Shown in pieces: positions 1 through 12,070 of a stretch of 64,000 nucleotides of DNA (position 1 is the stretch's first letter; the number at the start of each line of letters is the position of its first letter). The stretch lies in NCBI GenBank assembly GCA_001179505.1, contig CDMY01000130.1, positions 1 through 64,000 of the forward strand, read 5' to 3'. Made by a program: the position numbers and the translations under genes. The DNA is from Vitrella brassicaformis (taxonomy: Eukaryota > Sar > Vitrellaceae). The notes beneath the pieces were generated by a model. That model made no database searches and had not been told where the DNA came from. It saw nothing but the letters and a program-made list of their open reading frames with translations.

Positions 1-516
1 ACCCTTGTGCAGATCTCAAACACCACCAGTGGCGAAGCTACAATCGGTACCATGCTTCGATCGTCGCCGCACAGGGCCTCACTTATCCGTACGACGGCTT
101 GCCTCGGCGGAGGCCCCGAGGGCCATTTTCAGGACCGGATGAATGGTTTGGACATCATGTTCTCAGGAGATCACTTGGAAATTCAGAGATATGGAAGCAG
201 GTACGGGACGACAGCATTAATCGAAGTATCACATCGACAGTATGTTTGCCTGCCCATGCAGGTGAACGGTGGCTTGTGAACCAATTACACCGACCGGTGT
301 GATGACGAAATCCTCACCGAGTTCTGCGATACGAAGACCTGTTGGGCGCCATATACCTGCGGCTATGGCGTCGGGCGCCGCTGTTCTCCCAGCGGCCCGC
401 TTTGCTTCTCTTCTCTTAATCTGACCAAACTGACGGAGACTATCTCTTCCAGGCACCCGCTCTTTTTCAGGAAAGTCACGCCAGATGCAACGCTTTTCGA
501 TGAGGGTGGAAGAGAG
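1..516 (+). CDS. Unclear partial coding stretch, possibly interrupted
   Basis: Frame 1 is open from the left edge to 591 except for one TGA at 277-279. The part after the stop (about 298-516) is cysteine-rich (Cys spaced as in CDDEILTEFCDTKTCW) and ends at a plausible donor, GAG|gtgggt, at 516. A strong alternative donor (GTATGT, about 240) and good acceptors near 468 could splice the TGA out, so this may simply be an exon pair plus intron. A later plus-strand exon-like stretch (about 1254-1350, ending AG|gtgttt) may belong to the same gene. I do not recognise the family. The gene starts outside the window. Confidence that some coding exists here is modest; the model itself is not resolved. 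Confidence 0.3.
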
Positions 517-1744
517 GTGGGTAGGGTGACTGACTTGCTAATATCACTCACTCAAAACTACAGCAGGCCCGTGTCAGTCACGAGTATATGAGCATGTGTG
601 TGTTGTCTCCTGTCTCTTTTTCCGATTTACTGTCTTTCTGCCGGCTAGTGCTAGCATTCCCTTGCACTGTCCTGGGTGGTTGATTCGTCGTATGTCTGAT
701 TGTATTGGTGTGATGGCGGTCGATGAGAGGGAAGATGGATTGAGTGACTATGGTGTTCATATCGTAATTCACACGGTACAGTAGGCCTATGTCGTAGGTA
801 CAAAATTAAATGGAGTTAGGACAATATGTTTTTTCTCAGTCGCATGGTGCCGTGCCTTGCTGCAATTGCTTCCTTCCTGCCGTAATGTCCGGCGAATTCA
901 GTGTTGTCTCTATGCGCATTGTCTGCATCGGCCTGCCTTGCTGTCTGCCATCGACTGATCGGTGATGGCTGCGAAGTGTGCATGACTGAGGGAATGACGA
1001 GTGTACGGTCTGCGGCATTTTCCGCCGCATCGGTTGGTGCTGTGCTTTTGTGTGGTGGTGTGGCGTAGTGTTGGACACGTGCAGATGATAAATCTGTGTC
1101 ATCTTTCCAACGCGACCCCAGACACATCAAGCCTGAGGTCACGGCACGATGGCTTTCGCAACAGGATCCAGATCTGTTGGTCGTCTTCACTGATGGGTGG
1201 GTGTGGTAGAAGAGACGGTGCGCAAGAGCCCCTTTCTTAATCTCTTACCCACAGGTACGACACGCTGCTGCGGGTGCCAAATGAAGAGCTGGAGCGACGT
1301 GTGCGTCTGCTCATACCTGACAATAACAACACGACCATCATCGTCTCCAGGTGTTTAAGTGATTTCAGTCACCACTCACGGAAACCTTCTGTCTGTCTGT
1401 CTGTCTGTCTGTCTGTGTCTCTGCGTTCTGCCAATGGCCCCGACTCGACAGCGAGCTTGGTATAGCGCCCGCGATAGACATAAGACAAATGACACAACTG
1501 ACGAAAAACTGACACTGTACAGCCCCAACCGACCGACAAGTCGGAGCCATCCACACCGACCGACATTCATTGCCAATCGTCTGGTGTCCCTGATTCTGAA
1601 ACTCACCGAAAGACAGACGGTCAAATACTACGAGCACAAAGCACCAAAAAGAGCTAGGCATAGAGACGTGCCGACATACGGCCTCGCGCACACAGCACAG
1701 GACTAGCAGCCATGTATGTATCTCAATTGGCTGCCTCGTCCCAT
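517..1744. other. Mostly non-coding, CTGT repeats
   Basis: Apart from the possible exon at 1254-1350, I see only T-rich and simple-repeat DNA. There is a (CTGT)n run near 1388-1416. No convincing reading frame is present. Confidence 0.5.
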
Positions 1745-3775
1745 TCACTCGACACGCACGCGGAAAGATGACGGTCGTGGGATGGGCCAATTAGGGAAGG
1801 CCTCTCTAAGGAAATTGAGGCATGCTGAACGCTTCGCATAGTGATCGCCGCGCTTGGACAGAGACTCTTTGCCAGGAGAGAGACCATGCACAGGCGAATC
1901 CTCCACAAACACACCTGCACCATGCACCACCATGCATCGGTATGTGTAGGGATTGCCTGCCCGCCCGCCCGCCTGTGAGTGCTCACATGATTCTTGTTCG
2001 TCGCCACTGACGTAAGCAGCGAGCCAGTTGAAAAGGAGGTCTTCGCAGTTCCGCTCGCAACTTGTCACATCAACCACCTGTCTGAATGATGCATGCATGA
2101 AAGCAAGCAAAGGTACGCGTAGGCAAACGACATTGAGCTAGTGTGTACCGACCGAGGCACAAGCTTCATGTGGTCCAACATGAGCGACGTTGGCCACAAG
2201 AGCCGCGTCCGTCAGAGCAAGATTGTCTTGGCCGGTGCCATAGTACAGGGCCTTTGTGCCATCCACACACTGGCGAATCGACCTCCGAGTGTCGGGGCCA
2301 CTGATTATCCGCCTCGGAAATAGCCTTGCTGCCAATAGCAAGTTCTGGATTGTGGCTGCAGGCATGGAAAACAGGTCGAGGAACGAGCAGCAGATCCCAT
2401 ACATATCGACCCCCCAGTCTGCGTGCGTACCGCACTGCCAGTCGAAGATCGTGTCATCGTCTAAAACGAACGTGAAGGGTGTATCGATGGACTCGGCGAC
2501 ATAAAACCTCTCACCCAGGTCCCTCTCTCCCGGGAGCACTCGAGTCTTCGTCGAGTTGAGCCCTGTTAGTTGCTCTTGCAGCACCCCTCGGAAGTCATCG
2601 ATGGACTGGCCGGGCGGCACCCACGTGTCAAGCACGACTTCCTTGACGAGGACGCATTTCTCGAGCTTGCGGACGTAACGATTGATTCAGCGCTCCGAAC
2701 AAAAAGGGCCCATCGTCACAGCCACAGTAACTGAGTCCTGCATTGAACGGCGGGAGAGAGCAGGGGCAACAGTGTCTGTCTGTCAGTCTGTCTGTCTGTC
2801 TGTCTGTCGCAGTGATGAATCACCTGTAAGTTGTCTGTGTTGGATTCGTTTCTCCGCAGTGTCAGCGTGGTCTGGCTGCTGAAAGGCACGTACGAATGAC
2901 GACGACAGAACGACATCCCCATTGACATCACCAAGCACAGACACTAAAGGCAGCAAAAGCGCCATCCACCCACATATCCAGACCGTTGCGAAGCCTCACG
3001 ATGGCACCCAAAAAAGTCAAAAGGCCATGCATATGGAAATCTCTGCAGGCAGAAAATGTGACTGACGGCTTGGAAGCCGTCAGCACTCTCTACAAGCACT
3101 CGTCCTATGTCTTAGCTAACGCAAGGCCCGATCCAGCCGATTCACCATCTTCACTTCTAGAGCCTTGAGGGCCACAATCTCGCCCTGCTGCCATCACTTT
3201 TCTTTTCCAGTGCATCGGCCTTCCGCTGGAGTGCCCGCGCCACGATCATCGTCTGACACAACGGTCGACAGACGTGGGACAGCACAGGAGCGCAGCTGCG
3301 GAATGTGAAGCGCATGTTTGTGTGCTTACGTGTGATAGAGGAATTGATTTGTTTCGACGTAGAGGGAAGGGCTGTCCTCAGCCTCGCTGCCGTGCAGGCC
3401 CGCATACAGTTCCTTGTCCAGAGGCCCAGTGCGTCGTATGTCTCGCTCCTCCTGAGACCCACTCCCCGTCTCCTCCTCTGTTTTTGACGACACACAAACG
3501 GAGACATCACATTCACCAATGCACTCATCCCGTCCGTTGCCTGTTCTCTTGCTCGTCCGCGTGCGTGCCTGCCGTGTATGTGTGCCTCTTGTGTCCTTGA
3601 AGCGTTCGTAGATGTCTCCCAACTCTTGCTCGGGCGTGGCATCGACTGTGGAGAAGCTGGTGACGGTGACCTCGCTGGTTCGGACAAAAATCCTCTCGCT
3701 CCATATTGCCTTGATCGCGTTTGCTGCCAAAACCCACATCAAGAGGCAAATTTGTGGGTGAAGCCACAGGTTCAT
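1745..3775 (-). CDS. Exostosin-type glycosyltransferase (GT64)
   Basis: The C-terminal GT64 domain is read in three phase-0 exons: 2153-2737, 2012-2077 and 1745-1864 (stop 1745-1747). Visible hallmarks are the metal-binding FTFVLDDDTIFDW segment, the late NLALTDAALV strand, the EXT-type CERNCEDLLFNWLAAY motif (NCED is diagnostic of the family), and the terminal CLNFLREAFPNWP block. The known role of the family is transfer of GlcNAc-type sugars to glycan chains in the Golgi or ER. A candidate N-terminal membrane anchor (MNLWLHPQICLLMWVLAANA) starts at 3775, but the exons joining it to 2737 are not resolved. An in-frame TGA at 2687-2689 interrupts the first conserved block (between PFCSER and INRYVRKLEKC). 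The gene may therefore be a pseudogene, or the base may be wrong. Family assignment is confident; integrity and start are not. Confidence 0.72.
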
Positions 3776-3781
3776 GAAATT

Positions 3782-4297
3782 TCAGTGGCTCTCACCTCGC
3801 CTTGTCCGCCAACCAACTCCCAGTTGTTTTCGTCTGCTGTGAGGATATGTGAGGAAAGCAGGGTCGGGCAAGCTGTCCCCAGGCCTGCGGCACATTGCGG
3901 CACTCCCATTCCTGTCGCATACGTAAGTACACGTCCACGCGCGTGCCGTACCTTGTCCTTTTTGTGTTTTGTCAGTCCCGATTGGAGCGTCGTGTTCCCC
4001 GACAGTCCATCGCACCAGAGCGCCTTGATTGCGCCGACTTGCGGAGGGGAAGGCGTGCGCTGACCAGTGGAACCACAAGCCGTGAGAGGCAAGATCTGTA
4101 CAGGGTGCACAGCCGTTAGCCGGGAAAGGGGTTTGGAATTTTTTCTTGGGTGGATGTCCGGAATCCGACACACATTCTTCCTCGTTCACCTGTCCGTCTT
4201 GGCTCTTTTGGTTGCAAAAGATGCCTCTCCTGCTGCCGCGCTCGAGCAGAAAGCGATGCACTCCATCGAGGTCCGCATACACACGGAGGATCACCAC
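3782..4297 (-). other. Long minus-strand open frame, status unclear
   Basis: A 171-codon open frame lies directly upstream of the GT64 anchor exon and could be a 5' extension of that gene or a chance frame. The opposite strand of the same DNA (4154-4315) encodes a signal-peptide-like stretch (MSGIRHTFFLVHLSVLALLV) that would suit the following GH16 gene. Only one of the two is likely to be real, and I cannot decide which from sequence alone. Confidence 0.2.
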
Positions 4298-4541
4298 TTC
4301 GCCACAACAAGTGTGCGTCTGTCTGTCTGTCTGTACGTGTGTGTGAGTGACTGCAGGACATGTTATGCTTTATCTTCCCCGAGACCTGCCCTCTGCCACT
4401 CACTCCGTAGGCGCACGAGTGACCACACAAGCGAAGCAAACGCTGGTGCTGTCCCCATTCCAGGTCGCCGTTCCTCACTGCGCGGCACTTGAGTTACGAG
4501 CCAGGTGAGAGAGGCTGGCTACTAGAGGTGCCCGACTGTCG

Positions 4542-6048
4542 ATGCCCGCTTCATCAGACATGAGCGACGAGTTCGACAGCAGGGGATTGAATGAGTCCAG
4601 ATGGGATCTGCGAAGAGACGATTGCGGCATCGGCAATGACACGATCTGCTCCCCTGAGAATGTGATGGTCGAGGGAGGTCTCCTCAAGCTCAGGGGGAGG
4701 CTGGATGGTCCTCTGGCCCTTGGTGCTGGCATTGTCGCGAAAACGCCGATGACGCATGGCGCGTGCGAGGTGAAGCTGCGCTTTAAGGACAGGTGAGCAC
4801 AGCAGAAGCAAATCGTCCGTGGGAAATATGGCAACGTACAATGTGTTTGTCCAGATTTGGGTGGCACGAGGTGGGCAGATACACTTCACAGTGTCTGTAT
4901 GTGGGCCTCTGCATCTACCTGGCTCCCCGCTTGCAGGCTGCGTGGGCGAGGGGCGTCCCTGCAATGGCATCTCGTGGGGACTTCGATTGGGGAGCATTCA
5001 ATCGGCTAGAGATTGACATGTTCGAAGTACGACACAGACGGCACATATGGATGGCACACATGATGGCTCTCTGCGTCTTTCGTAAGGCCGTGTGTTGCGC
5101 GTGTCTTGTTTAGAATTGGTTCAACGGGCACATGACGCAAGGGGGCTACATGTGGCTGGGAGAGGAGGAAACAGCACGAGCAATGGACAAGCCCTTTTTC
5201 CGCGCCGAAGGCAAGACATTCGTCGGCCACCTGCCTTTCACAGGCAACGACTATCCTTACTCAGCTATCCCTCGTCCCCACAAGTGGCACATCTACGGGT
5301 ATGAAGCGAATGATAAGTATTGGGCCTTCTATATCGGCGGCAAGCTCATGTACGGGGGCAAGAAAGAGATTATCGACGTAAGGGACATCTACTCTCTTCC
5401 AAACTTCCGCCCACAAGTGAGCGACTCAGTGACCTACTCGGGCTGAGTAGGTGTGTATTGTGTGTGTCTTGATCAGCATTTTGTCATGTTCAACGTCTTA
5501 GCGACGAAGGGTCAGTCTCTGCGTGACGGTATCGAGCCTACCGCTGGCATGGACGTAGATTGGGTCCGATGCTACTCCTACAATGATCAGGAGGGAGCCG
5601 CCAGCGCCCACATGTCGGGCATTTGGGAGACCTATCCCCGGCTGATGCCGGAATGCATCAGCGATCCTACGCGCGTGGATGACCCGGAGTGGACCAACGG
5701 TTCATGCAGGTCGGCACGAGACACAGAGACAGAGATAGATAGCCACTCAGCAACAGAGACATGCTGTCACGCTCATGAGATTTCGCGCATGGATGTTTCA
5801 GGAGGCAAGACGTGGTCGCTGGGGCCGGCCCTGATGGTGGCCAGACAGCCACATGGTACCAGCTGGCCATTAAACTGATGCAACGCTTGCGGAACGAGAC
5901 TGGGATGACTTCTGAGGACATCGCGCCTATTTGCCAGCAGCTGGACGGGGGCAGGGGCGAGCGGCGTGTGACGATGGGCAATGAGTCGTGGGTGCCGCTC
6001 GCGTATGCCGTTTGTGCAAGCAGGGTGCTCCCGCGTGCCCTAAAATGA
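4542..6048 (+). CDS. GH16-family glycoside hydrolase
   Basis: Six exons fit in phase: 4542-4792, 4855-4870, 4937-5026, 5114-5377, 5477-5709 and 5802-6048 (366 aa from the ATG at 4542). The fold order matches family 16 beta-glucan/galactan hydrolases: SDEFDSRGLNESRWDL near the start, then VMVEGGLLKL, the FGWHEAAW pocket strand, the catalytic LEIDMFE motif (ExDxxE, nucleophile and acid/base), HKWHIYGYEA, and the closing MDVDWVRCYSY. About 130 further residues after the domain have no recognised family. Exon 2 is only 16 nt and joins two halves of the FGWHEAAW strand. No signal peptide is present from this start; a candidate lies at 4154-4315 but could not be spliced in phase. The enzyme likely acts on beta-linked wall or storage polysaccharide. 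Confidence 0.85.
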
Positions 6049-6703
6049 TCGTTGTACGGCTAATCGGCAGCATTTGTGTTTTCTGTGCGTTTTCCCGGCT
6101 TTCATATATTTGTGTAGAGTGCCCCTTTGAGAACCCCAATAGGGGTTGGCGTTTTTGTATTTTGTGCACGTGCTGTGCTTGCAAGCTGCTGGTGGATGGG
6201 GTGAATGCGTGTATGCACAAAGATGCATTCTGCAGTTTGCTTGACAATGATAGAGATACATTGAGATATGTCCCGTCAGGCACGGAATTATTAATGCACA
6301 TCTATCGTCGTCACTAATTATGATGATGCAACTCGACAGTAATGCTGTAAACCGTCCATCCGTCTCACTGCCGTCTCTGCGGCACGTCAGCTATGCCTGC
6401 AGCCATGCCTGCCTGCCTGCCTGTCTGTGCTGGTGTGACCATTGCACTCACCCGCTCCAGCACCACGTGAGTCAATGCATCCACAGGATTAGATAACTCG
6501 CCAAGCAAAAACAACAGAGGGAAATCTACTAACGACAAATGTCAAATACACGTACACAGCTGCTCGAATTCCGCATCAATGTGCTCGTTCGGCAAAACAA
6601 AGACACATTTTGGAGCGGCACACAGCACAATCCTGTATGCGCTGCATGCGTAGAGTGGCGTCTATAGACCCCCTTGCCTTCCCCCTCTCCCTCTCATTTA
6701 CTC
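6049..6703. other. Intergenic, no gene seen
   Basis: This is the 3' region between two converging genes (GH16 on plus, a secreted protein on minus). AT-richer DNA contains a GCCT run near 6403-6424. Nothing else is supported. Confidence 0.5.
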
Positions 6704-8378
6704 TCAGTGCAGTATGACTGCGTCCGGCGCTATTGTGATGCCCACATTGGCGATCGGCGTCGCTATGCCGCGGAGTGAGACAAGGTCAGGGTGGCAAGCG
6801 CCATCATGATCTTGCACCACGTAGCGCTGCATACGAGCACACACACATACACACACACGCGCACACACACAAGATGAGCAAACAAGTGTCCCTGCTAGCA
6901 CAAGGCAGCTCACCACTCGGCATCTGCCGTCGCTGGGCGCCGAGAAGCAGTAGACCTGCCGAAATGCAGTCCACAACAAAGGCAGATATGGGCGACTGAC
7001 GCGTGACGTCGCTACCTTGACGGAGACGCCTTCATCAGGGTCGCCGTGGAAGCCACCAACATCGATGACCACCGAATCCTACATAGTCACGTCACACAGG
7101 TGCACATGTGAACAAGAATTAAGGCGACAAGACAATGCCTGACTGACGCGCACCTCGAATGTGCCCTCCCCATCAGACAGGGCTCCAGAGTATGCACACC
7201 TAGTGTCGACACGGCCCCTATAACGACGAAACAAAAGTCAGCGATTGAGTGCGAGGATGGGGTCGTTGCTTGCGGCATGTTCGTCCGTACTTGTTGTCTC
7301 TGTCGCAGACGTGCAGGTCAACGTCTCCCTCGAGAGAATCGGCAGCTGACCAGCCAGGGGAATGATGGACATCGAGCAACCAGACGCACGGGAAGGATGA
7401 AAGCATATGCAGTAGGCGTACCTACGACGATCCATGGGTACGTGAACTCGTCTGGCCAGTTGATCTTCAAATAGATGGACTCCTTCGCCTCCAAAGCCAA
7501 CTCGATGTCGGCCGGCGGCGCTACACAGCACACAAGCGCAGCAAATATTTGACGAATGAACACTCTCGCCACATGATGGTCAAGCTCACGTGGGCAGGTG
7601 GTCTCGCTGGGACTGGGGTAATTCATCTCTGCATTAACGAAAAGCACATTCGAAGGCAATGCAGTTCCTGCCTATCAAACACGTACCAGAGATGGCATCC
7701 ACATCACTCCATGTCAGCTCGTTCTGTATATCTCCTCTGGGCTTGCTCGTCAGCGAGAAAGTGTCACCGGTCTTCTTGATCGTCAAGTCAGTCCTGCTAT
7801 CCAGAAGAGCCTCCTTGAGCTGCGCCGGGTCGTCCAGACTGACAGGAACAAATCAACAAATCAGCAAATATCGAGTCCGACAGACGAGTCTATTACTGAG
7901 GAAGCACTCACTCCATGTGGCGCTTCTCCTCCTTGGTGTCTTTCTTTTGGTCCTTTGGGTGCTTGATCTCGTCTGCGTCTGTTGTGCCCTCGTCTTTCTT
8001 GTCCTTGTCACCTTTGTCTTGTTTCTTGTCACCTTTGTCTTCTTTCTTGTTATCCTTCGGGTGCTTCAAGACGTCGGTCGGATGCTTGATCTCGTCGGGT
8101 TTCATATCTTTGTCAGCCAACTCGTTCTTGTCCTCTTTCTTGTCGTCTTTCTTCTCCTTCGGGATCTTCAGCACGTCCTTCGGTTGCTCGACGTCGTTCT
8201 TCTCCTCCGTGTCCCCGGCGTCGTATGTCATCCTTGCTGTCATCATCACTTCGGAATCCCATAGCCGGAGCAGGCGAGCCAGTTCAATGTCGATGGAATG
8301 GCCTTCGTCGACAATTTGTGCAAGCGAGAGGGCGACCCAAAGGCCGCAACAGGCGAGAACTAGCGCACGGGAAGCCAT
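6704..8378 (-). CDS. Secreted Lys/Asp-rich protein, unknown function
   Basis: Eight exons agree in phase: 7912-8378, 7687-7838, 7590-7628, 7422-7520, 7291-7345, 7154-7217, 7016-7078 and 6704-6826 (353 aa). The N terminus is a clear signal peptide (MASRALVLACCGLWVALSLA). Residues about 55-155 are extremely charged, made of K/D/E with repeated DVLKHPKD / EIKHPKD units, and are probably unstructured or cation-binding. The C-terminal half looks folded and beta-rich, with ESIYLKINWPDEFTYPW, EGDVDLHVCDRDNK and DSVVIDVGGFHGDPDEG. This resembles small beta-sandwich modules, but I cannot name a family. It is head-to-head with the CCW-cysteine gene at 8498, 119 bp apart, suggesting shared regulation. 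Confidence 0.8.
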
Positions 8379-8497
8379 CGATTTGACGTGTATCGGAAAT
8401 TTACAAGCTAACTCTGTACGGACTCGCAACGGGAAAATATCATTTTGGGAAAACAGCCACGAAAGGCAGACAGGCCGGCACTCTCTCAATTAGCATC
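8379..8497. promoter_or_regulatory. Bidirectional promoter region
   Basis: Only 119 bp separate the start codons of two divergent secreted-protein genes, so transcription of both must initiate within or around this interval. No specific motif is recognised. Confidence 0.5.
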
Positions 8498-9287
8498 ATG
8501 AAGAGCCTGTCGTTTGCCGTCCTCGCCATGCTCGCCGCCTTTACCATGGCTCAGGTAAGTGACGTGTTGGCAAGGGAGAGGAGCCGGGCAGGATACACGC
8601 CGACGCGCTGGTTTTACTTGTGATATGTGCTTGCGTGCAGAGGGCCGCGGCCGCCGTGGATGAGACCACACGTGAGTGAGACACGTTACAGCGCCATGCT
8701 CAGTCTGCACACGATGTCATCTCGATGGCCCGTCCATGTGTGCTCTGGCGCAGCCAAGCCAGCCGAGGAGGAGAAGTGCTGCTGGGAGTGCCATCTCTTC
8801 GACTTCCATTGCTGGAAAAACGAGTGCCGATGGGACGCCTGCACTGAGGAGTGGAAAGAGGAGCATCCCGAGGAGGCGGCCCTGGCCGAACAGAAGATGG
8901 AGGCATGCGCACACCTGCAGAATGGGGGTAGCGAAGCATGTAAGTACGTAGGTCTTAATTAAATGCCAAGGCGCGATGGATACCTACCGGCAAGGCAACC
9001 CCGCACATGTTCGTTCGTGTGTTTGTCATGTCTGTTTGCAGATGCTCAGCTCCGCCTGGGCAATTCGGCACCTCTCAGCGTGACGCGAACGGAGTGCGAG
9101 GCCCTCAGGATGAACATCGAAGCAGCCACGCGCCCTCGTACGTTCAACCAGCAGAGGCATACGCGTGTGTGTGAGCCGACCATTGTGTATGTCAGGTGAT
9201 GACTTCGGTGACTGCTGCTGGAAGTGTCAGATCTGGGACCATGATAGCGACTGCTTTGAAGACTGCTTCTGGAAGATGTGGTGCTAA
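8498..9287 (+). CDS. Small secreted CCW-cysteine protein
   Basis: Five exons fit in phase: 8498-8554, 8641-8671, 8754-8939, 9042-9137 and 9196-9287 (153 aa). A signal peptide (MKSLSFAVLAMLAAFTMA) is followed by the cysteine module KCCWECHLFDFHCWKNEC, an acidic helical segment with EAALAEQKMEACAHL, and a second module at the C terminus, DCCWKCQIWDHDSDC. The pattern CCW-x-C-x(2-3)-[DH]-x-x-C recurs. The same module and helical segment occur in the gene at 32478-34017, so this is a local gene family. I recognise no described domain. Tryptophan-rich disulfide modules in secreted protist proteins could serve adhesion or defence; that is speculation. Confidence 0.85.
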
Positions 9288-11150
9288 TTCTGCGCACCCT
9301 GGTACTCATTAATGCTGATCGCACGTGACAACTCATATGCGTCGACCGTCCTGCTTGCAGGTCAAGGGCGCATCCATCCAGGCACGCCATCTCATGGGTG
9401 CCTGCCTTGTGGCTCCACTGTAATATTTTTCTCGCCTTTCATACAAAGGGGGGAGAGAGCGCAGGGCTGCTCGTGCGCCTGTCTGTGCATGTGTGCGTGG
9501 GGGGGTGGGTGAGTGCGAGTCCTTGTCCGTTGTGTCTTTGACCGTGCCGCCTGTCATGTCCGCTTGGGTGTCTATTTGTCTGCTGTGACGAGAAAGTGGC
9601 ACACGTGTATTTCACATGATGGTTGATGCACAATTAGCAAGCTGCATCTCTCCTCTCTGGCCCTTTTCTGAGTGGTATTGGTGGATGGGGCCACCGCCCA
9701 TGATTTTCTTCTTGCCTCTTGCTTTGCTCTTGCTTTTTCGCTGGCTATTTGTCGTTTCCTGCATACAGACTCACGCTCGTACTCACACTTGTGGTCTTTC
9801 CGTTTTCCTTCTGTCTGTCGCTTGCGAATGTCTGTCATTTGCGTGATGGTCTGTCTCCTATTTTTCAGGGAGACTTCTCTCTGGCTTCTCTTTGACGAAA
9901 GCCCTTACCTACGAGATAGCGGTATGTGCCTGACCAGGGCGATCGACATACGTACGTACATACCTGCATGTCATGTGGATGCTCACACATGGACACGCTC
10001 CTCCTCTGTGCTTGCTTCTTTTTCCGCTCGGTATTTCTCGTCTCACGGGACGCATGTATGCGTCAAGGTTCTTGTGGCACTGCCTCCTTTCCGCTTCTTC
10101 CTGTTGCTTGCGAATGTCATTTGCACAACGGCTTGGGTGTGCTATTTTCTCCCGCTTGCAGAGATGGCGTTGTCTGTTCGGTGCGTGTTGCTGTTCGTGA
10201 ATGAGAGAGGCAGATGAATGAGTGAATGCAGAGACCCAAGAGATGGAAATACCGGCATGTTGTGCGTGATGCTTGTGCGTGAGTTGTGCGTCTGCGTCAT
10301 GTCGTGTGTGGATGTTTGTTGGCCGGTTTGGCATGCTCCAAATCGAGTGCCTCACCGGTCGGTTGGCTCACTGATGGCTGCTGCATGGAGACAGACAGAC
10401 ACTGGATTGACGGCAATGAAATGACTGACACATGGAGGTCTTCTTCCTTGGCTGGACCGAATACATGTGGCACAAATGGCATCTCGCGGACGGCAGAAAT
10501 CGAGAAGGCAGACATGTGATGAAACAGAGAGGTGTGAGTGGCTGTCGACCAGTCAGTCTGCTTGAGAGAAAGGTGTCAATCTGAAATGAAACTAATAGAC
10601 GAGAGGGGCCGACAGCCACTGCTCTGTTGCGCTTTGCTTCTTTCAATACGGTCGGGTTTCGCACACCACACATTCAAGCCCATTCACGATTCACTGGTCA
10701 GTTCGATTGTCTCACGTCTCACAGTCGCATCACTGTGTCTCTTTCCCCAATCATTTTTGTCCCTCGTCAAACGCTCACAAACATGCCGGCCATCAGCCAA
10801 CGAGCCGGCTCCTCCATTTTGGAGGAGCCCTCGCTGATTTGCTGATAGCACATCAGCCACACTAGACATGAATGAAACACCACCGCGAACAAGACACACA
10901 ACAGCAGCTGCACGCCCGCCCGAGGATAAAACATTCACATGCACACAGCCGTCACTCGCGTCACGTGCGTGCCTCATATTCTACTGCGTCTCTGTCTCTG
11001 GCTATCTGTCTATAGAAGCACAGCAACGACGAAAAAGAGCACACTGCTGCAGCACAGTATCCGCAGCGAGCGCAACACAGCACTCGATGCGACGAAAAAT
11101 GCCCTCGCCACTCACCAATCGCAGCGTAAGTCACAGGCATACCCGATGAA
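9288..11150. other. Intergenic, no gene seen
   Basis: Nearly 1.9 kb of T-rich, low-complexity DNA. Open frames on both strands are short, poor in conserved residues and without matching splice sites. No gene or RNA is supported. Confidence 0.5.
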
Positions 11151-12070
11151 TTAAAGACAAACAAGGATATACACATGGATGTACGGCCAGACCGAACGAA
11201 AAGAAAAGCAATCACACACGGTCAGACACGTGTGGTCGGCCGCAGAAACAGAACCCTCACTACCCTCATCGATGTAGACAAGACATCCGTGCACAGAAGG
11301 TGCATATATCCATGAGTGGGGCGCATCATTTTGGCGCCCAAGCACTCAGCAGTCGCACCAACACACCCACTCATAGTAGCAATAGGCACCCGCGCACAAC
11401 CATTCTTCGTAGCAAACCTCATCACAAGGCCAACAATCCTGCTCTGTCGTCACTTGATTATCTGATGTCGAAGAAGGAAAGCAGGGAAGGCAAGTGCGGC
11501 GGGACAGCAACGAGTTTTGTCACCGATCACATACCTGTCTGGTTGACAGATGCGGTTGCGCCCTGTGTAGGTGAACAAAGAGGCAAGGAATCCATCACAT
11601 GGCACGCGCAGCAATCACTCACCTCGGCCTTCCAGACTGTGTGCGTGATATCGTCGGAAGCTTGGTACACGGTCTTCTTCAACCCGCTGCCCGCCGGCAG
11701 CTCGTCAATGTTGTCGCCCTTCCGGACCCTCGAAATCAGCCCCTCAGCGAAGATTTGCTGCTGCTTTGTCAGGCGGTCAGGCCCGAACGACGCCTCAACG
11801 TTCTCGGCCGCAAACTGCAGCCTGGCAATGGACATGGCCTGGTCTCGCGACACATCACCTTTGGCCTTCAGGACACCGAAGCGCTTCGGCAGGGAGAGGC
11901 ACTGCGGCGCGTCGTCTGACTCACCTGCACACACGCAAGAAACGCTCAAGTCACTCAGTTGAGGTAGTAGACATTGCACTCTGACCTGCAGGCCGCGCCA
12001 GTTTGCGAAGCTGACCGTGACCGACGCCAGCCAGGGCCAATAGGAGGAGGAGGCAGAGCACACGCGACAT
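11151..12070 (-). CDS. Secreted protein, unknown function
   Basis: Four exons agree in phase: 11986-12070, 11623-11924, 11535-11562 and 11151-11344 (202 aa, stop TAA 11151-11153). The signal peptide (MSRVLCLLLLLALAGVGHG) is followed by QLRKLARPAG, similar to the LRKLAPE segment after the signal peptide of the genes at 12620 and 30933. The main exon encodes a mixed-charge domain (PKRFGVLKAKGDVSRDQA, TVYQASDDITHTVW). The last exon has DAPHSWIYAPSVHGCLVYID, then a less convincing cysteine-containing tail whose end may be misplaced. It lies head-to-head with the 12620 gene, 549 bp apart. Family unknown. Confidence 0.7.

Noticed and set aside
277-2689. TGA might encode Trp in this nuclear genome (two in-frame TGAs)
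   Set aside because: Several well-supported genes end at TGA right after their family C terminus (U1A, oxidase, 52429 gene), so TGA is a stop here.
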